DNA of 64,000 bases from Alteromonas sp. KUL42 (GTDB lineage: Bacteria; Pseudomonadota; Gammaproteobacteria; Enterobacterales; Alteromonadaceae). The notes below the pieces were generated by a model. That model was not told where the DNA came from. It worked only from the letters and a program-made list of their open reading frames with translations, and did not search any database. Shown here one piece after another: positions 10,679-18,997 of the stretch. The position numbers were made by a program, and so were the translations under genes. The stretch covers positions 496,001 through 560,000 of the forward strand of contig NZ_BJKK01000001.1 of NCBI RefSeq assembly GCF_006538325.1, written 5' to 3'. The first letter of the stretch is position 1. Each line of letters starts with the position of its first letter.

Positions 10679-11503
10679 ATGTTTAGCCGCATTAAAGATG
10701 ACATTCAAGGTGTATTTCACCGAGATCCCGCCGCGCGCAATACCTTTGAGGTATTAACTAACTATCCCGGTTTACACGCTGTTTGGCTACATAGGGTAAG
10801 TCATCGGCTATGGAAAGCACAATGGAAATGGTTGGCGCGTTCATTATCTACATTTAATCGATGGCTAACCGGAATCGAAATTCATCCTGGTGCCACGCTT
10901 GGTAGAAGAGTGTTTATCGACCACGGAATGGGCGTGGTGATTGGCGAAACTGCGGAAATTGGTGACGATGTAACATTGTATCACGGTGTTACACTAGGCG
11001 GCACAAGTTGGAAAGCTGGAAAGCGTCACCCAACACTCAAAAGTGGAGCTGTAGTGGGGGCTGGCGCCAAGGTGCTAGGCCCAATTGTTATCGGTGAAAA
11101 TGCCAAAGTAGGTTCAAATTCTGTGGTTGTGAAGGATATTCCTGATGGTGCTACAGCCGTTGGCATCCCTGGGCGTATTATCATTTCAAAGCAACAAGGA
11201 GCGTTGGCAAATATTTCTCCACAGCGTGACAAAATAGCCCAAAAGTATGGCTTTGATGCATATGCAGTAGCACCGGATAATCCAGACCCTGTTGCTAATG
11301 CTATGGGTATAATGCTTGAACACATGCATCAAATGGATACGAAAGTGGAAGAGATGTGCAAAGTCATTCAATCGCTAGGTGGTGATGTGTGTACTGATAA
11401 TCTTCATAATATCAGCGTTGAGGATTTCGCAGATACCGGGATTGAGCTCGCCGATGCTCAAAAAAAGGAAAGTGCGCATACTTCATTTGATCCTTCTATT
11501 TAG
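10679..11503 (+). CDS. cysE: Serine O-acetyltransferase
   Basis: CysE makes O-acetylserine from serine and acetyl-CoA, the committed step of cysteine synthesis. The start is ATG 10679, just after trmJ. The 274-residue product has a short N-terminal helical region (about 1-70) and a left-handed beta-helix of hexapeptide repeats (about 70-170). It contains [23 protein letters not shown] and [22 protein letters not shown], read in separate blocks, with the catalytic His. It ends in an acidic C-terminal extension. This short-N-terminus type is the one found beside trmJ and isc genes, where it supplies cysteine for Fe-S assembly. Confidence 0.95.
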   Translation: MFSRIKDDIQGVFHRDPAARNTFEVLTNYPGLHAVWLHRVSHRLWKAQWKWLARSLSTFNRWLTGIEIHPGATLGRRVFIDHGMGVVIGETAEIGDDVTLYHGVTLGGTSWKAGKRHPTLKSGAVVGAGAKVLGPIVIGENAKVGSNSVVVKDIPDGATAVGIPGRIIISKQQGALANISPQRDKIAQKYGFDAYAVAPDNPDPVANAMGIMLEHMHQMDTKVEEMCKVIQSLGGDVCTDNLHNISVEDFADTGIELADAQKKESAHTSFDPSI

Positions 11504-11673
11504 TCACTGCTCAATAAATCTCGCATTATCTAAGAGGACAGTCTATAAAATGAGTTCATATTAGAGCGTGTTACATAGTCGCCGATAGTGGAAAGTGCTA
11601 GGTTTTATTTTCGTTATCTATATTTAGTCTACAAATTCGGCATAAGCCGATACATTTAAAAAGGATGTTTGCT

Positions 11674-11961
11674 ATGTGTGAGTTTAATGGAAATATAGTA
11701 TTTTGTAGCTGTAGTGAAAAAATTGATAAATCAAAAAGCTATTGGGAGCTATTTAGAATTCGCAAAGGGAAGATGCCACATTTTTTTAGCATTGGCGAAT
11801 TTAATGCTCCGTACATTGTCGATATAAAGTACGAGGAGATTTTAAGTCAACTTAATCGCCCCAATGGCTGTTTCGATTTTGACTATTCGCCTGAATCGGG
11901 TGACTTTTTAGAAGTGCGTTGCCGGACCGCAAATATACATTTGATTACAGCGGTGCAATGA
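11674..11961 (+). CDS. Hypothetical protein, cysteine-containing, 95 residues
   Basis: I do not recognise this family. ATG 11674 is chosen because AAGGA lies 8 bp upstream; ATG 11665 overlaps that site. The product has an N-terminal CEFNGNIVFCSCSEK with three cysteines, then an alternating charged and aromatic sequence with YWELFRIRKG and NGCFDFDYSPESGDF. There is no signal peptide or membrane segment. The composition is coding-like. The stop codon overlaps the ATG of a 33-codon frame (ATGA), suggesting coupled translation. It is the first gene of the cysE-iscR island. Confidence 0.6.
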   Translation: MCEFNGNIVFCSCSEKIDKSKSYWELFRIRKGKMPHFFSIGEFNAPYIVDIKYEEILSQLNRPNGCFDFDYSPESGDFLEVRCRTANIHLITAVQ

Positions 11962-12059
11962 ATTGTTGGGTAGTGAATGATAAATTTCTGGATATATTTT
12001 TGATGGAAACTTTCAAGGAAGGTTTATTTAAAACGAAGATTTCAAATGGATTTGCGTAA
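11958..12059 (+). CDS. Small 33-residue ORF coupled to the preceding gene
   Basis: The ATG overlaps the previous stop as ATGA and the frame runs 33 codons (MNCWVVNDKFLDIFLMETFK...) to TAA. It is amphipathic and aromatic-rich with a basic C-terminal half. No family is recognised. It could be a real short peptide or the frame-shifted tail of the 95-residue protein. Only the start-stop overlap and island position support it. Confidence 0.35.
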   Translation: MNCWVVNDKFLDIFLMETFKEGLFKTKISNGFA

Positions 12060-12120
12060 GCTGGTTATTTATCAGTAAATGAAACTACGCAGATAACGCC
12101 AACACGGTAACGGAAATTAC

Positions 12121-13689
12121 ATGAGCGTTGAACAAAATATCATAAGTGCAATAGACACCATTTTCAGCCATTGTCGGATAGAAGATGAAGATAAAGTCAT
12201 TCTGGTGACTATTGCTGAGGAAGCGCAAAAACTGTCACCTAGTTCTAAACAAATACTTGTAGAACATCTCCTACATAGCACGCTTCCAAATGATAATGTC
12301 GTGCCGATGTACTTCTTTCTCTATGATTGCTTTAAAGACATACGTTTTTTGGAACGCGTAGTAGACTATTTACCCTCGAGATTGTCGCTACAAATGTTCT
12401 ACGAGGTCTATCTTAATATAAGTAACCGATTATTTTCTTCTTCGGTGAAAAGTAAAAAAATAAGCACTGCCATCAGAAATTGGCATACAGATACCTCGGA
12501 AACACTCACGCGGTTTCTATCGAGTAGAGGACTTACCCCTAATGCATACCCGCTTGCACACCCAAAAAAAATAGCAATCCTTAGCCAGCAATTGCTTAAC
12601 ATGCGCCATTCGCCTACCAGAGAAGCATACAGTTTGGCGTTACATCTGAAAACATATCACGGCTGTCAGTGTTATGTGATTAACACCAATGCGATGAGTT
12701 TCAATGGCGTAAATAGCTTGGGTTTGATCCAACCCATTTTATTTAGGAGTAATGAGCAGCTCGACGGTGTTCAAACAATCCCCGTGAAGTATTTGCATTT
12801 TAATACGTCGTTAAATGTAGTTAGTTTTCCTACCGGTCCTATGACAACGCAAAAGGTGGCCAATATAGTCGATACCTTACATCAATTGGGGATAGAAGCC
12901 GTGATTTCTCATGGTGATAACTTAGTTGTAATGGAGGCGCTTTATCAAACGATGCCGTCATTGTTTGCCACTACAGGGGCAGTGGTTCCCAATAACCATT
13001 GTGATGCGTATTTTATACCTGAGCACCTCTTTGACGACTCGGCAAAGAAAGTTGCACAGTCCTATGGACATGATAATTTCATGATGGAGAGTATGTTAGT
13101 AACACCCGAAGGTATTGCTGAGCAACCTGCGTCACGAGAGGATTATGGACTTTTCCCTGAACAATTCGTCTACTTGATTGTAGGAACGCGTCTTCAATAT
13201 GAGCTCAATCGTGAGTTTATCGAAGTATGTAAAACGCTTTTATGCAGTGATGGTCATACTCGTATAGTTTTCGCGGGTACGCCAGAGTTGGAGTTATCGT
13301 CGTTCTTTGATGAGCAGTTTATTACAGAAAATCGGGTTCAAAATATTGGTTTTCAGAATGATTTGCCTGCGATTTCGCGTATGTGTGACTGTTACTTAAA
13401 CCCTCAAAGAACAGGGGGAGGAACCAGTTCACAAACTGCTATTATTAATGGCTTGCCTATCGTTACCAGAGATGAAGGGCATATTAGTGCTATAGTGCCA
13501 GAGCAGCGCCGTCACGCCAGTTGGGACGAGTACTTAACTTATGCTGTTGAATTACGTGAAAATCGCAAATTTTTAGACAGTGAGTGTGAAATGTTTAAAC
13601 AACACTTCTTTTCACATCTTGATGCTAAAGGCCAAGTTAAGCGAATTTATGACATGTTGTGTACGATAAGCGATAATGCCCAGAAGTAG
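12121..13689 (+). CDS. GT-B-fold glycosyltransferase-like protein
   Basis: The 522-residue protein has an all-helical N-terminal region (about 1-140), a middle Rossmann-like part starting KKIAILSQQLLNMRHSPTREA, and a C-terminal donor-binding domain. The last shows FVYLIVGTRL, IVFAGTPELEL, NIGFQNDLPAISRMCDCYLN and PQRTGGGTSSQTAIINGLPI, a layout typical of GT-B glycosyltransferases (GT4/GT41-like). The acceptor and sugar are unknown. There is no signal peptide, so it is cytoplasmic. It is preceded by a 61-bp gap and followed by 220 bp before the Tat-protein gene. A link with that cassette is plausible but only positional. Confidence 0.7.
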   Translation: MSVEQNIISAIDTIFSHCRIEDEDKVILVTIAEEAQKLSPSSKQILVEHLLHSTLPNDNVVPMYFFLYDCFKDIRFLERVVDYLPSRLSLQMFYEVYLNISNRLFSSSVKSKKISTAIRNWHTDTSETLTRFLSSRGLTPNAYPLAHPKKIAILSQQLLNMRHSPTREAYSLALHLKTYHGCQCYVINTNAMSFNGVNSLGLIQPILFRSNEQLDGVQTIPVKYLHFNTSLNVVSFPTGPMTTQKVANIVDTLHQLGIEAVISHGDNLVVMEALYQTMPSLFATTGAVVPNNHCDAYFIPEHLFDDSAKKVAQSYGHDNFMMESMLVTPEGIAEQPASREDYGLFPEQFVYLIVGTRLQYELNREFIEVCKTLLCSDGHTRIVFAGTPELELSSFFDEQFITENRVQNIGFQNDLPAISRMCDCYLNPQRTGGGTSSQTAIINGLPIVTRDEGHISAIVPEQRRHASWDEYLTYAVELRENRKFLDSECEMFKQHFFSHLDAKGQVKRIYDMLCTISDNAQK

Positions 13690-13909
13690 AAATTTTCAGT
13701 GAAGGTTAGAGGAGAGTTTTTTATAATAGATAATAGGTGTCAAAAATTCTTACATCTGAGCCAGCTGAGAGTTTTAACTATTTGAAAAATATGGCTAAAT
13801 GGCTTGGTTTGATTATTGCTTGCTAATATACCATGCACAAATCTGCGCATGGTGATAAAATGAGCAGCCGTAGTACACTGAATGAGTGTAGAGAAGTGGA
13901 GTTAATAAA

Positions 13910-14809
13910 GTGTCTGATCGCGAATCAAAACAAATAGAAAAGCAGTTGTTAGTTAGAAGGGAATTCTTAACTAAATCAGCGGCTGCAGCTGTGGTGGTGG
14001 GTTCAATTCCTTCGCGCTCTGTATGGGCTAATGGAATCACTAATTCCATTGTTGCATCAGGACACGGCTCTGACTTTGCGGGAGGCAAAGATATAGAGCT
14101 GTTAAGCGGATGCTCCTTACTCACTCTTTTACAGGAAAATAAAAGCGCGTATTTAGACCAAAATTTCAGCCATATTTTTGGTGAAGGCCCTAATCAATTG
14201 TTTTCTAAAATCTTATCTTGCCATTGCTCTTGCCCCAAAAAAATAAGGCACGGTATCAGTAATGTAGTTTTCAAAGTCCAAGACGGTTCTGGATTCATAA
14301 GATTCAAGATAGACGAATATGGTGGTGATGTTAAAGATCCGAATGACCCTACTCGTTACATTAATTATCTAGAGTTTACGAAATTTCCTGGCTGTACTGT
14401 TGTAGACTATGTGATTAAAGCTGGACGGAAATATTACGACCCTATGGGGGAGGAAGTTTCGCCAGGCACTCATTCTTGGTATACAGGTTTTAGAGGTGGT
14501 GATATAGACGGTGAAATGGATGCCAGAAAGGCTATTTTGGGTTCTCCCACGACTTTTTCAGGCAGCTGTGAAGGTGATGAAGTCACAGTAGCGATGATAG
14601 CCATGTATCTAAATGCGGGATTTGATTATTATTTCCGAAATGGCACCGATGTAAGCGTTTGGGAAGGATCTCACGGCATTTACTATCCAATTTTAAGATC
14701 GTCAAGTGACTTCGGGAATTTCGTTAATAGTATTAAATCATCGAAACTTCAATTGGTTTCTATTCTTGAAACATACTCTAGCTCTAGTGGTTTAACGCAA
14801 AGCTGTTAG
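13910..14809 (+). CDS. Tat-exported protein of unknown function, first gene of the PqqD/HprK-like cassette
   Basis: GTG 13910 has GGAG 8 bp upstream. The 299-residue product begins with a clear twin-arginine signal, VRREFLTKSAAAAVVVGS (RR at 16-17, hydrophobic stretch to about 31). A likely cleavage site follows SVWA at residue 40, so it should be exported folded to the periplasm. The mature part starts NGITNSIVASGHGSDFAGG and includes a CHCSC cluster (C104, C106, C108), several Gly/Asp/Tyr-rich segments, and ends in Cys. I do not recognise the fold. Its position before the PqqD-like, kinase and nucleotidyltransferase genes makes it the candidate substrate or effector of that cassette (inference). 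Confidence 0.7.
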   Translation: MSDRESKQIEKQLLVRREFLTKSAAAAVVVGSIPSRSVWANGITNSIVASGHGSDFAGGKDIELLSGCSLLTLLQENKSAYLDQNFSHIFGEGPNQLFSKILSCHCSCPKKIRHGISNVVFKVQDGSGFIRFKIDEYGGDVKDPNDPTRYINYLEFTKFPGCTVVDYVIKAGRKYYDPMGEEVSPGTHSWYTGFRGGDIDGEMDARKAILGSPTTFSGSCEGDEVTVAMIAMYLNAGFDYYFRNGTDVSVWEGSHGIYYPILRSSSDFGNFVNSIKSSKLQLVSILETYSSSSGLTQSC

Positions 14810-14866
14810 TGTGTAGTTTAATACTTTTGTTAGCTTTTCTACCTTGTAAGGGTAAAAAACTAAATA

Positions 14867-15091
14867 TTGCTGAGGATATTGGAACTATTGAATCAGACAG
14901 AAAGTACGCTCATACATGAGTTTAGTGATGGAAGTGGCACCGTTTTATTTAATAGAGAAAGCGGTGCCGTTATCGGATTGCGTTGCTACAAAGAAGATCT
15001 ATTAACGGGTAATAACCTAGATGCTTCACTGCTCAATCAACTGAAAAAACAAGGCTTTTTAGAAGCACAAGGCTCTTTAGAAGAGAACTAG
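14867..15091 (+). CDS. PqqD-like peptide-binding protein (HPr-rel-A system type)
   Basis: The product is about 74 residues. The core, LLNQTESTLIHEFSDGSGTV then LFNRESGAVIGL, is the short winged-helix pattern of PqqD-like RiPP recognition elements, which bind leader peptides and hand them to modifying enzymes. The call leans on context: it is followed 8 bp later by an HprK-related kinase gene and a family-matching nucleotidyltransferase, the trio known as the HPr-rel-A system. No ATG is available. TTG 14867, 14879 and 14888 are possible; 14888 has GAGGA 11 bp upstream. The start is therefore uncertain. Confidence 0.6.
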   Translation: MLRILELLNQTESTLIHEFSDGSGTVLFNRESGAVIGLRCYKEDLLTGNNLDASLLNQLKKQGFLEAQGSLEEN

Positions 15092-15099
15092 GGAAGAAA

Positions 15100-15957
15100 T
15101 TGCAGTCGTCTATTGATTTCGGCGCCATCAGTATTCACTTGGATTGCTCGGTGAATCTGGTCGCCAACAATATTAAAAAGCTTTATCCACATTATATTCT
15201 TGAGCAAAACAATTCACCAAATGATTATTACATTTCCGTAAAACACGGCAGCGGTATTCGCAAATACATCCGTCCACAAGTTGTTTTCGAGCATGATGGT
15301 GATGCCCCATTTAAGCCTGTTCCAGAGAATCACGCGTATGCATCATTCGAATGGGGTGTTAACTATGTGGTTTCAAATTTCGCACAAAATTACCTGTCTA
15401 TCCACGCTGGTGTTGTGGCCAAAAATGATAAAGCAATTATATTTCCCGCGCCTCCTGGTTCGGGAAAAAGCACGTTAACTACGTATTTAATGGCACAAAA
15501 AGGCTGGCGATTATTATCTGATGAAATGTCGTTGTTGATGCCTGAAAGTCGTGAAGTCACGCCTTTGGTTAAACCGGTTTGTTTAAAAAACAACTCAATT
15601 GATCTTGCTCGTTCATGGTTTCCACAAACCAGCTTTTCAACTATCGCTACCGCAACGGTTAAAGGGAATGTTGCACATTTATCGCCACCTGAGAGTAGTT
15701 GGCAGCAACGTCATAGGCCTGCCTTGGCGACAGCAGTTATCTTTCCCCGTTACAGCCCTTCGAAGTCAATGGAAATTTATAAGCTTGATAAAAATCAGGC
15801 ATTTATGATGTTAGCCGAAAATACTATAAACCTTACATTACAGTCACAACTAGGCTTTAATACATTAGTGGAGTTAATTGAAAACACACTTCAGTTTGAA
15901 GTCCATTACAGTGATGTTGAAGAGGTAAAAGACTTTATAGAGCAGGATTTGTTGTGA
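15100..15957 (+). CDS. HprK-related kinase A
   Basis: The 285-residue protein resembles the catalytic domain of HPr(Ser) kinase/phosphorylase. It has LSIHAGVVAKNDKAIIFPAP (about 99-118) followed by the Walker A loop PPGSGKST (118-125), and WRLLSDEMSLL (136-146) with the acidic pair after the beta strand. No HPr gene is nearby, and the protein lacks the N-terminal domain of true HprK. Relatives in lasso-peptide clusters phosphorylate a precursor peptide, so a peptide or protein kinase role is likely. TTG 15100 has GGGAAG just upstream. The stop overlaps the next start (GTGA), indicating coupling with the nucleotidyltransferase. Confidence 0.75.
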   Translation: MQSSIDFGAISIHLDCSVNLVANNIKKLYPHYILEQNNSPNDYYISVKHGSGIRKYIRPQVVFEHDGDAPFKPVPENHAYASFEWGVNYVVSNFAQNYLSIHAGVVAKNDKAIIFPAPPGSGKSTLTTYLMAQKGWRLLSDEMSLLMPESREVTPLVKPVCLKNNSIDLARSWFPQTSFSTIATATVKGNVAHLSPPESSWQQRHRPALATAVIFPRYSPSKSMEIYKLDKNQAFMMLAENTINLTLQSQLGFNTLVELIENTLQFEVHYSDVEEVKDFIEQDLL

Positions 15958-17069
15958 CTAACAAACAATTTTCAGTAAAACAGTTGTCAACCTTGTTGAC
16001 TGATGTTGAACAGGCGCAGCTCCTAAGTCTGGAAGATTGGGCAAAAGTGATAAGAGTATTTCGTCAGGAAGGTTTGTTGGCGCGTTTTGCTTTCCAACTG
16101 GATGATGCTGGTAAGTTAGAAGAGCTGCCAGATTATGCAAAAAAACATTTGATGAATGCTCTAAAAGTCGCAGATAGGCAAACGTCTTCTGTACATTTTG
16201 AAACGAAAGAAATTGCAGCATCGTTGTCTGGGAAAGACACTAAACTTTATATATTGAAAGGAGCCGCTTATTGCCTAGCGAATACCTCGGTTGCTAAAGG
16301 GCGTATTTTTTCAGATATTGATTTGTTAGTTTCGAAAAATGAGATTCAAGAAATTGAGTCTATTTTAAAGTTACATGGTTGGCTTTCTGAGGCTTTGTCT
16401 AAATACGATGAAGCTTATTTTAGGGAATGGGCGCATGAGGTGCCCCCAATGAAGCACGCTGGTCGTGGAACCGTTATAGATCTTCACCACAACCTATATC
16501 TGCCAATATCTGGTCGAGCGCCTGAAATCGAACTATTTCTGCGAGATGCTTATGAATTGAACGGGTTTTACATTCTACGTCCCGCTGCCATGACTTTGCA
16601 TTCAATTATCCATCTCATGCTAAATGATGATTTATCTCATGGTTACCGAGATCTTAACGATTTACACTTGATGTTTACAGAGTTCAATCATCCCGACTAC
16701 TGGCAGGACCTTTTTGAACTGGCTAAAAACTCTGGGTTCGTTGATGAATTATATTTAGCTTTTCGATATAGCAGACATTTTTTCGATACCAAAATTGGCA
16801 CCAGTATCAGGGTTCAGTTTGATGTACTGCAAGCTAGAGGGCGTATATCCCAGTCAATTTTAGACAGGTTGTTTATTTCAGCTTTTTCCCCTAAACATAT
16901 TTTAGTGAAAGGAAAACTCGCAGTCCTTGCTGAGTTACTTGTTATCACTAGAGCCCACTTTAAAAAGATGCCATTAAGAGTTTTGTCCTATCACACAGCT
17001 CACAAGCTTTATCGGTATGCAATGGAAACCTTATTGGGTAAAGCATTTTTTGAAAAAGAGCATCGGTAA
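15954..17069 (+). CDS. Nucleotidyltransferase family protein (NTP_transf_5 type)
   Basis: The 371-residue protein is of the polymerase-beta-like nucleotidyltransferase family seen with HprK-related kinases and in some lasso-peptide clusters. The active-site motif is KGRIFSDIDLLVSK, with D121 and D123 as likely metal ligands, preceded by LKGAAYCLA. Later blocks HSIIHLMLNDDLSHGYRDLN and DLHLMF fit the family C-terminal helical region. GTG 15954 overlaps the kinase stop by four bases. The likely role is transfer of a nucleotide to the product made by this cassette. The acceptor is unknown. Confidence 0.75.
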   Translation: MTNKQFSVKQLSTLLTDVEQAQLLSLEDWAKVIRVFRQEGLLARFAFQLDDAGKLEELPDYAKKHLMNALKVADRQTSSVHFETKEIAASLSGKDTKLYILKGAAYCLANTSVAKGRIFSDIDLLVSKNEIQEIESILKLHGWLSEALSKYDEAYFREWAHEVPPMKHAGRGTVIDLHHNLYLPISGRAPEIELFLRDAYELNGFYILRPAAMTLHSIIHLMLNDDLSHGYRDLNDLHLMFTEFNHPDYWQDLFELAKNSGFVDELYLAFRYSRHFFDTKIGTSIRVQFDVLQARGRISQSILDRLFISAFSPKHILVKGKLAVLAELLVITRAHFKKMPLRVLSYHTAHKLYRYAMETLLGKAFFEKEHR

Positions 17070-17074
17070 TTTAA

Positions 17075-17110
17075 ACGCCATCTTACCTCTATGGCGTGTC
17101 TTCATTTTTT
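17075..17110 (+). terminator. Possible terminator after the nucleotidyltransferase gene
   Basis: ACGCCAT (17075-17081) pairs with ATGGCGT (17091-17097) over a nine-base loop. It is followed by GTCTTC and then TTTTTT. The T-run is displaced by some bases, so this is a moderate candidate. Confidence 0.5.
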
Positions 17111-17157
17111 CACCACTCTGCACAAAATAGCTAACTGTCTAGAATAGCAATCACATA

Positions 17158-17207
17158 ATACTTGACTAAATTACTGGGTTTTATACTTGACCATTTTAGT
17201 CGGGTAT
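17158..17207 (+). promoter_or_regulatory. Two tandem IscR type-1-like binding sites upstream of iscR
   Basis: Two 25-bp elements abut at 17158-17182 and 17183-17207. Each begins ATACTTGAC. The second continues to AGTCGGGTAT and fits the type-1 IscR consensus (ATASYYGACTRWWWYAGTCRRSTAT) at nearly every position; the first is weaker in its right half (TTACTGGGTTTT). The TTGAC cores double as -35-like hexamers. Type-1 sites bind the [2Fe-2S] form of IscR and mediate autorepression in E. coli. Confidence 0.75.
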
Positions 17208-17244
17208 GTGAAAATTTCGCCATTATAAACGGCAGGAGATTTCA

Positions 17245-17730
17245 ATGAAACTTACATCAAAAGGGCGCTATGCAGTTACCGCGATGCTTGATGTTGCTTT
17301 GCATTCCAAGCGTGGTCCAGTGCCTCTTGCCGACATATCAGAACGACAAGAAATATCCTTATCTTATTTAGAACAACTTTTTTCTCGACTGAGAAAAGAG
17401 CAACTAGTTGATAGTGTACGTGGCCCCGGCGGCGGTTATCTTTTAGGGCGCAACGCATGCGACATTGCTATCGGCGAAGTAATACGTGCTGTTGATGAGT
17501 CAATTGATGCAACCCGTTGCCAAGGGCAAGCTGATTGCCAAGGTGGTGATCGTTGTTTAACGCACAGTTTATGGCAGGACTTAAGCGATCGAATCTCGGT
17601 ATTCTTAAATTCTATCACCCTCGGTGAGTTAATGGCGAAGCGAGATGTACAAGAAGTGGCAGGACGTCAAGACAGTTCAGCGTCGCTTCGCAACATCGCT
17701 AATGACATCGAAGTAAGTATTCAACTATAA
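17245..17730 (+). CDS. iscR: Fe-S cluster-sensing transcriptional regulator IscR
   Basis: IscR is an Rrf2-family winged-helix repressor that reads Fe-S status. The 161-residue protein begins [20 protein letters not shown] and has the recognition region [20 protein letters not shown], the wing [10 protein letters not shown], and the cluster ligands C92, C98, C104 and H107, the same positions as in E. coli. ATG 17245 has AGGAG 7 bp upstream. Two tandem IscR-type sites lie immediately upstream, implying autoregulation. iscS follows after 19 bp. The regulator probably also controls the sufB operon through the site at 18998. Confidence 0.97.
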   Translation: MKLTSKGRYAVTAMLDVALHSKRGPVPLADISERQEISLSYLEQLFSRLRKEQLVDSVRGPGGGYLLGRNACDIAIGEVIRAVDESIDATRCQGQADCQGGDRCLTHSLWQDLSDRISVFLNSITLGELMAKRDVQEVAGRQDSSASLRNIANDIEVSIQL

Positions 17731-17749
17731 ATCGGCTGGTTTTTAATTC

Positions 17750-18916
17750 ATGGCTTTATCAACACCCATTTATCTTGATTACGCAGCAACTACGCCGGTA
17801 GACCCTCGGGTTGCTGAGGCAATGGCGAAGTGTTTGACACTTGATGGAAATTTTGGAAACCCAGCGTCACGTAGCTATCGTTTTGGCTGGATGGCTGAAG
17901 AAGCCGTTGATGTTGCTCGAAACCAAATTAGTGATGCACTAAATTGCGACCCAAGAGAGGTTGTATTTACATCAGGTGCGACTGAGTCAAACAATTTGGC
18001 CATAAAAGGTGTAGCAGAAGGCTATGCTGAAAAAGGTAAGCATATTATTACCGTAAACACGGAGCACAAAGCCGTATTGGATACTTGTGCTTACCTTGAG
18101 AGCCAAGGGTTTGAAATAACCTATTTACCTGTTCAGCCTGATGGATTGATTGACATTAAACAACTCGTTGATGCCATACGTGAAGACACCATTTTAGTGT
18201 CGGTCATGCATGTGAATAACGAGCTTGGTGTTATTCAAGATATCAACGTCATCGGTGCGCTATGTCGTGAAAAAGGCGTTCTGTTTCATGTGGATGGTGC
18301 GCAAAGTGTAGGCAAAGTGGCAATTGATTTATCTAGCTTACCGATAGACTTACTTTCCATGTCAGCACACAAAATGTACGGCCCCAAAGGTATGGGGGCA
18401 TTGTACGTACGTCGTCGTCCGAAAATTAATTTGGTTGCCCAAATTCATGGCGGTGGCCATGAACGAGGCATGCGCTCTGGCACATTAGCAACCCATCAAA
18501 TTGTGGGTATGGGCGAAGCGATTACATTGGCGACAGCAAATTTAGAAGCGGAAAGTACTCGTATTTTCGAGCTAAGGGAAAGACTGTGGAATGGCTTGAA
18601 GCAGCTAGATGATGTTTACCTAAATGGTCATGCATCACAACGGGTTCCCGGTATTTTAAATGTTAGCTTTGCGGGAGTAGACGGCGAGAGCTTGATGATG
18701 GGCTTAAATGATATTGCCGTTTCATCGGGCTCTGCGTGCACTTCTGCCAGCCTTGAGCCGTCATATGTGCTAAAAGCCATTGGCAGAGACAATGTACTGG
18801 CTCACGCGGGCATTCGATTTAGTGTTGGTCGATTTACGACCCAAGATGACATTGATTACGTAATCAAAAAAGTGAGTGATGTGACCATGCGGTTACGTGA
18901 CATTGTGAGTGCGTAG
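17750..18916 (+). CDS. iscS: Cysteine desulfurase IscS, lacking the usual C-terminal tail
   Basis: IscS is a PLP enzyme that removes sulfur from cysteine for Fe-S clusters and tRNA thiolation. In 388 residues it shows [14 protein letters not shown], the PLP lysine K208 in [12 protein letters not shown], and the active cysteine C330 in [20 protein letters not shown]. The protein stops at [10 protein letters not shown]. The E. coli enzyme is 404 residues and carries about 16 more at this end, which dock the scaffold IscU. No iscU, hscBA or fdx follows; the next genes are suf. The protein may therefore donate sulfur mainly to tRNA thiolation or the SUF scaffold (inference). Confidence 0.93.
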   Translation: MALSTPIYLDYAATTPVDPRVAEAMAKCLTLDGNFGNPASRSYRFGWMAEEAVDVARNQISDALNCDPREVVFTSGATESNNLAIKGVAEGYAEKGKHIITVNTEHKAVLDTCAYLESQGFEITYLPVQPDGLIDIKQLVDAIREDTILVSVMHVNNELGVIQDINVIGALCREKGVLFHVDGAQSVGKVAIDLSSLPIDLLSMSAHKMYGPKGMGALYVRRRPKINLVAQIHGGGHERGMRSGTLATHQIVGMGEAITLATANLEAESTRIFELRERLWNGLKQLDDVYLNGHASQRVPGILNVSFAGVDGESLMMGLNDIAVSSGSACTSASLEPSYVLKAIGRDNVLAHAGIRFSVGRFTTQDDIDYVIKKVSDVTMRLRDIVSA

Positions 18917-18997
18917 CATTATCAATAGCAAAAGCGCTCGCGCAAAGAGATTTAGTTAGCGATATTTATCGCTAAGCGGCTAGAAATAAACGTCTGA

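Noticed and set aside
15100-15957. True HPr kinase/phosphorylase HprK
   Set aside because: The N-terminal HprK domain and a nearby HPr gene are missing; the PqqD neighbour fits the HprK-related A family better.
13910-17069. Lasso peptide cluster
   Set aside because: No lasso cyclase (asparagine synthetase-like) or transglutaminase-like B2 protease is present, so only the shared accessory enzymes support this.
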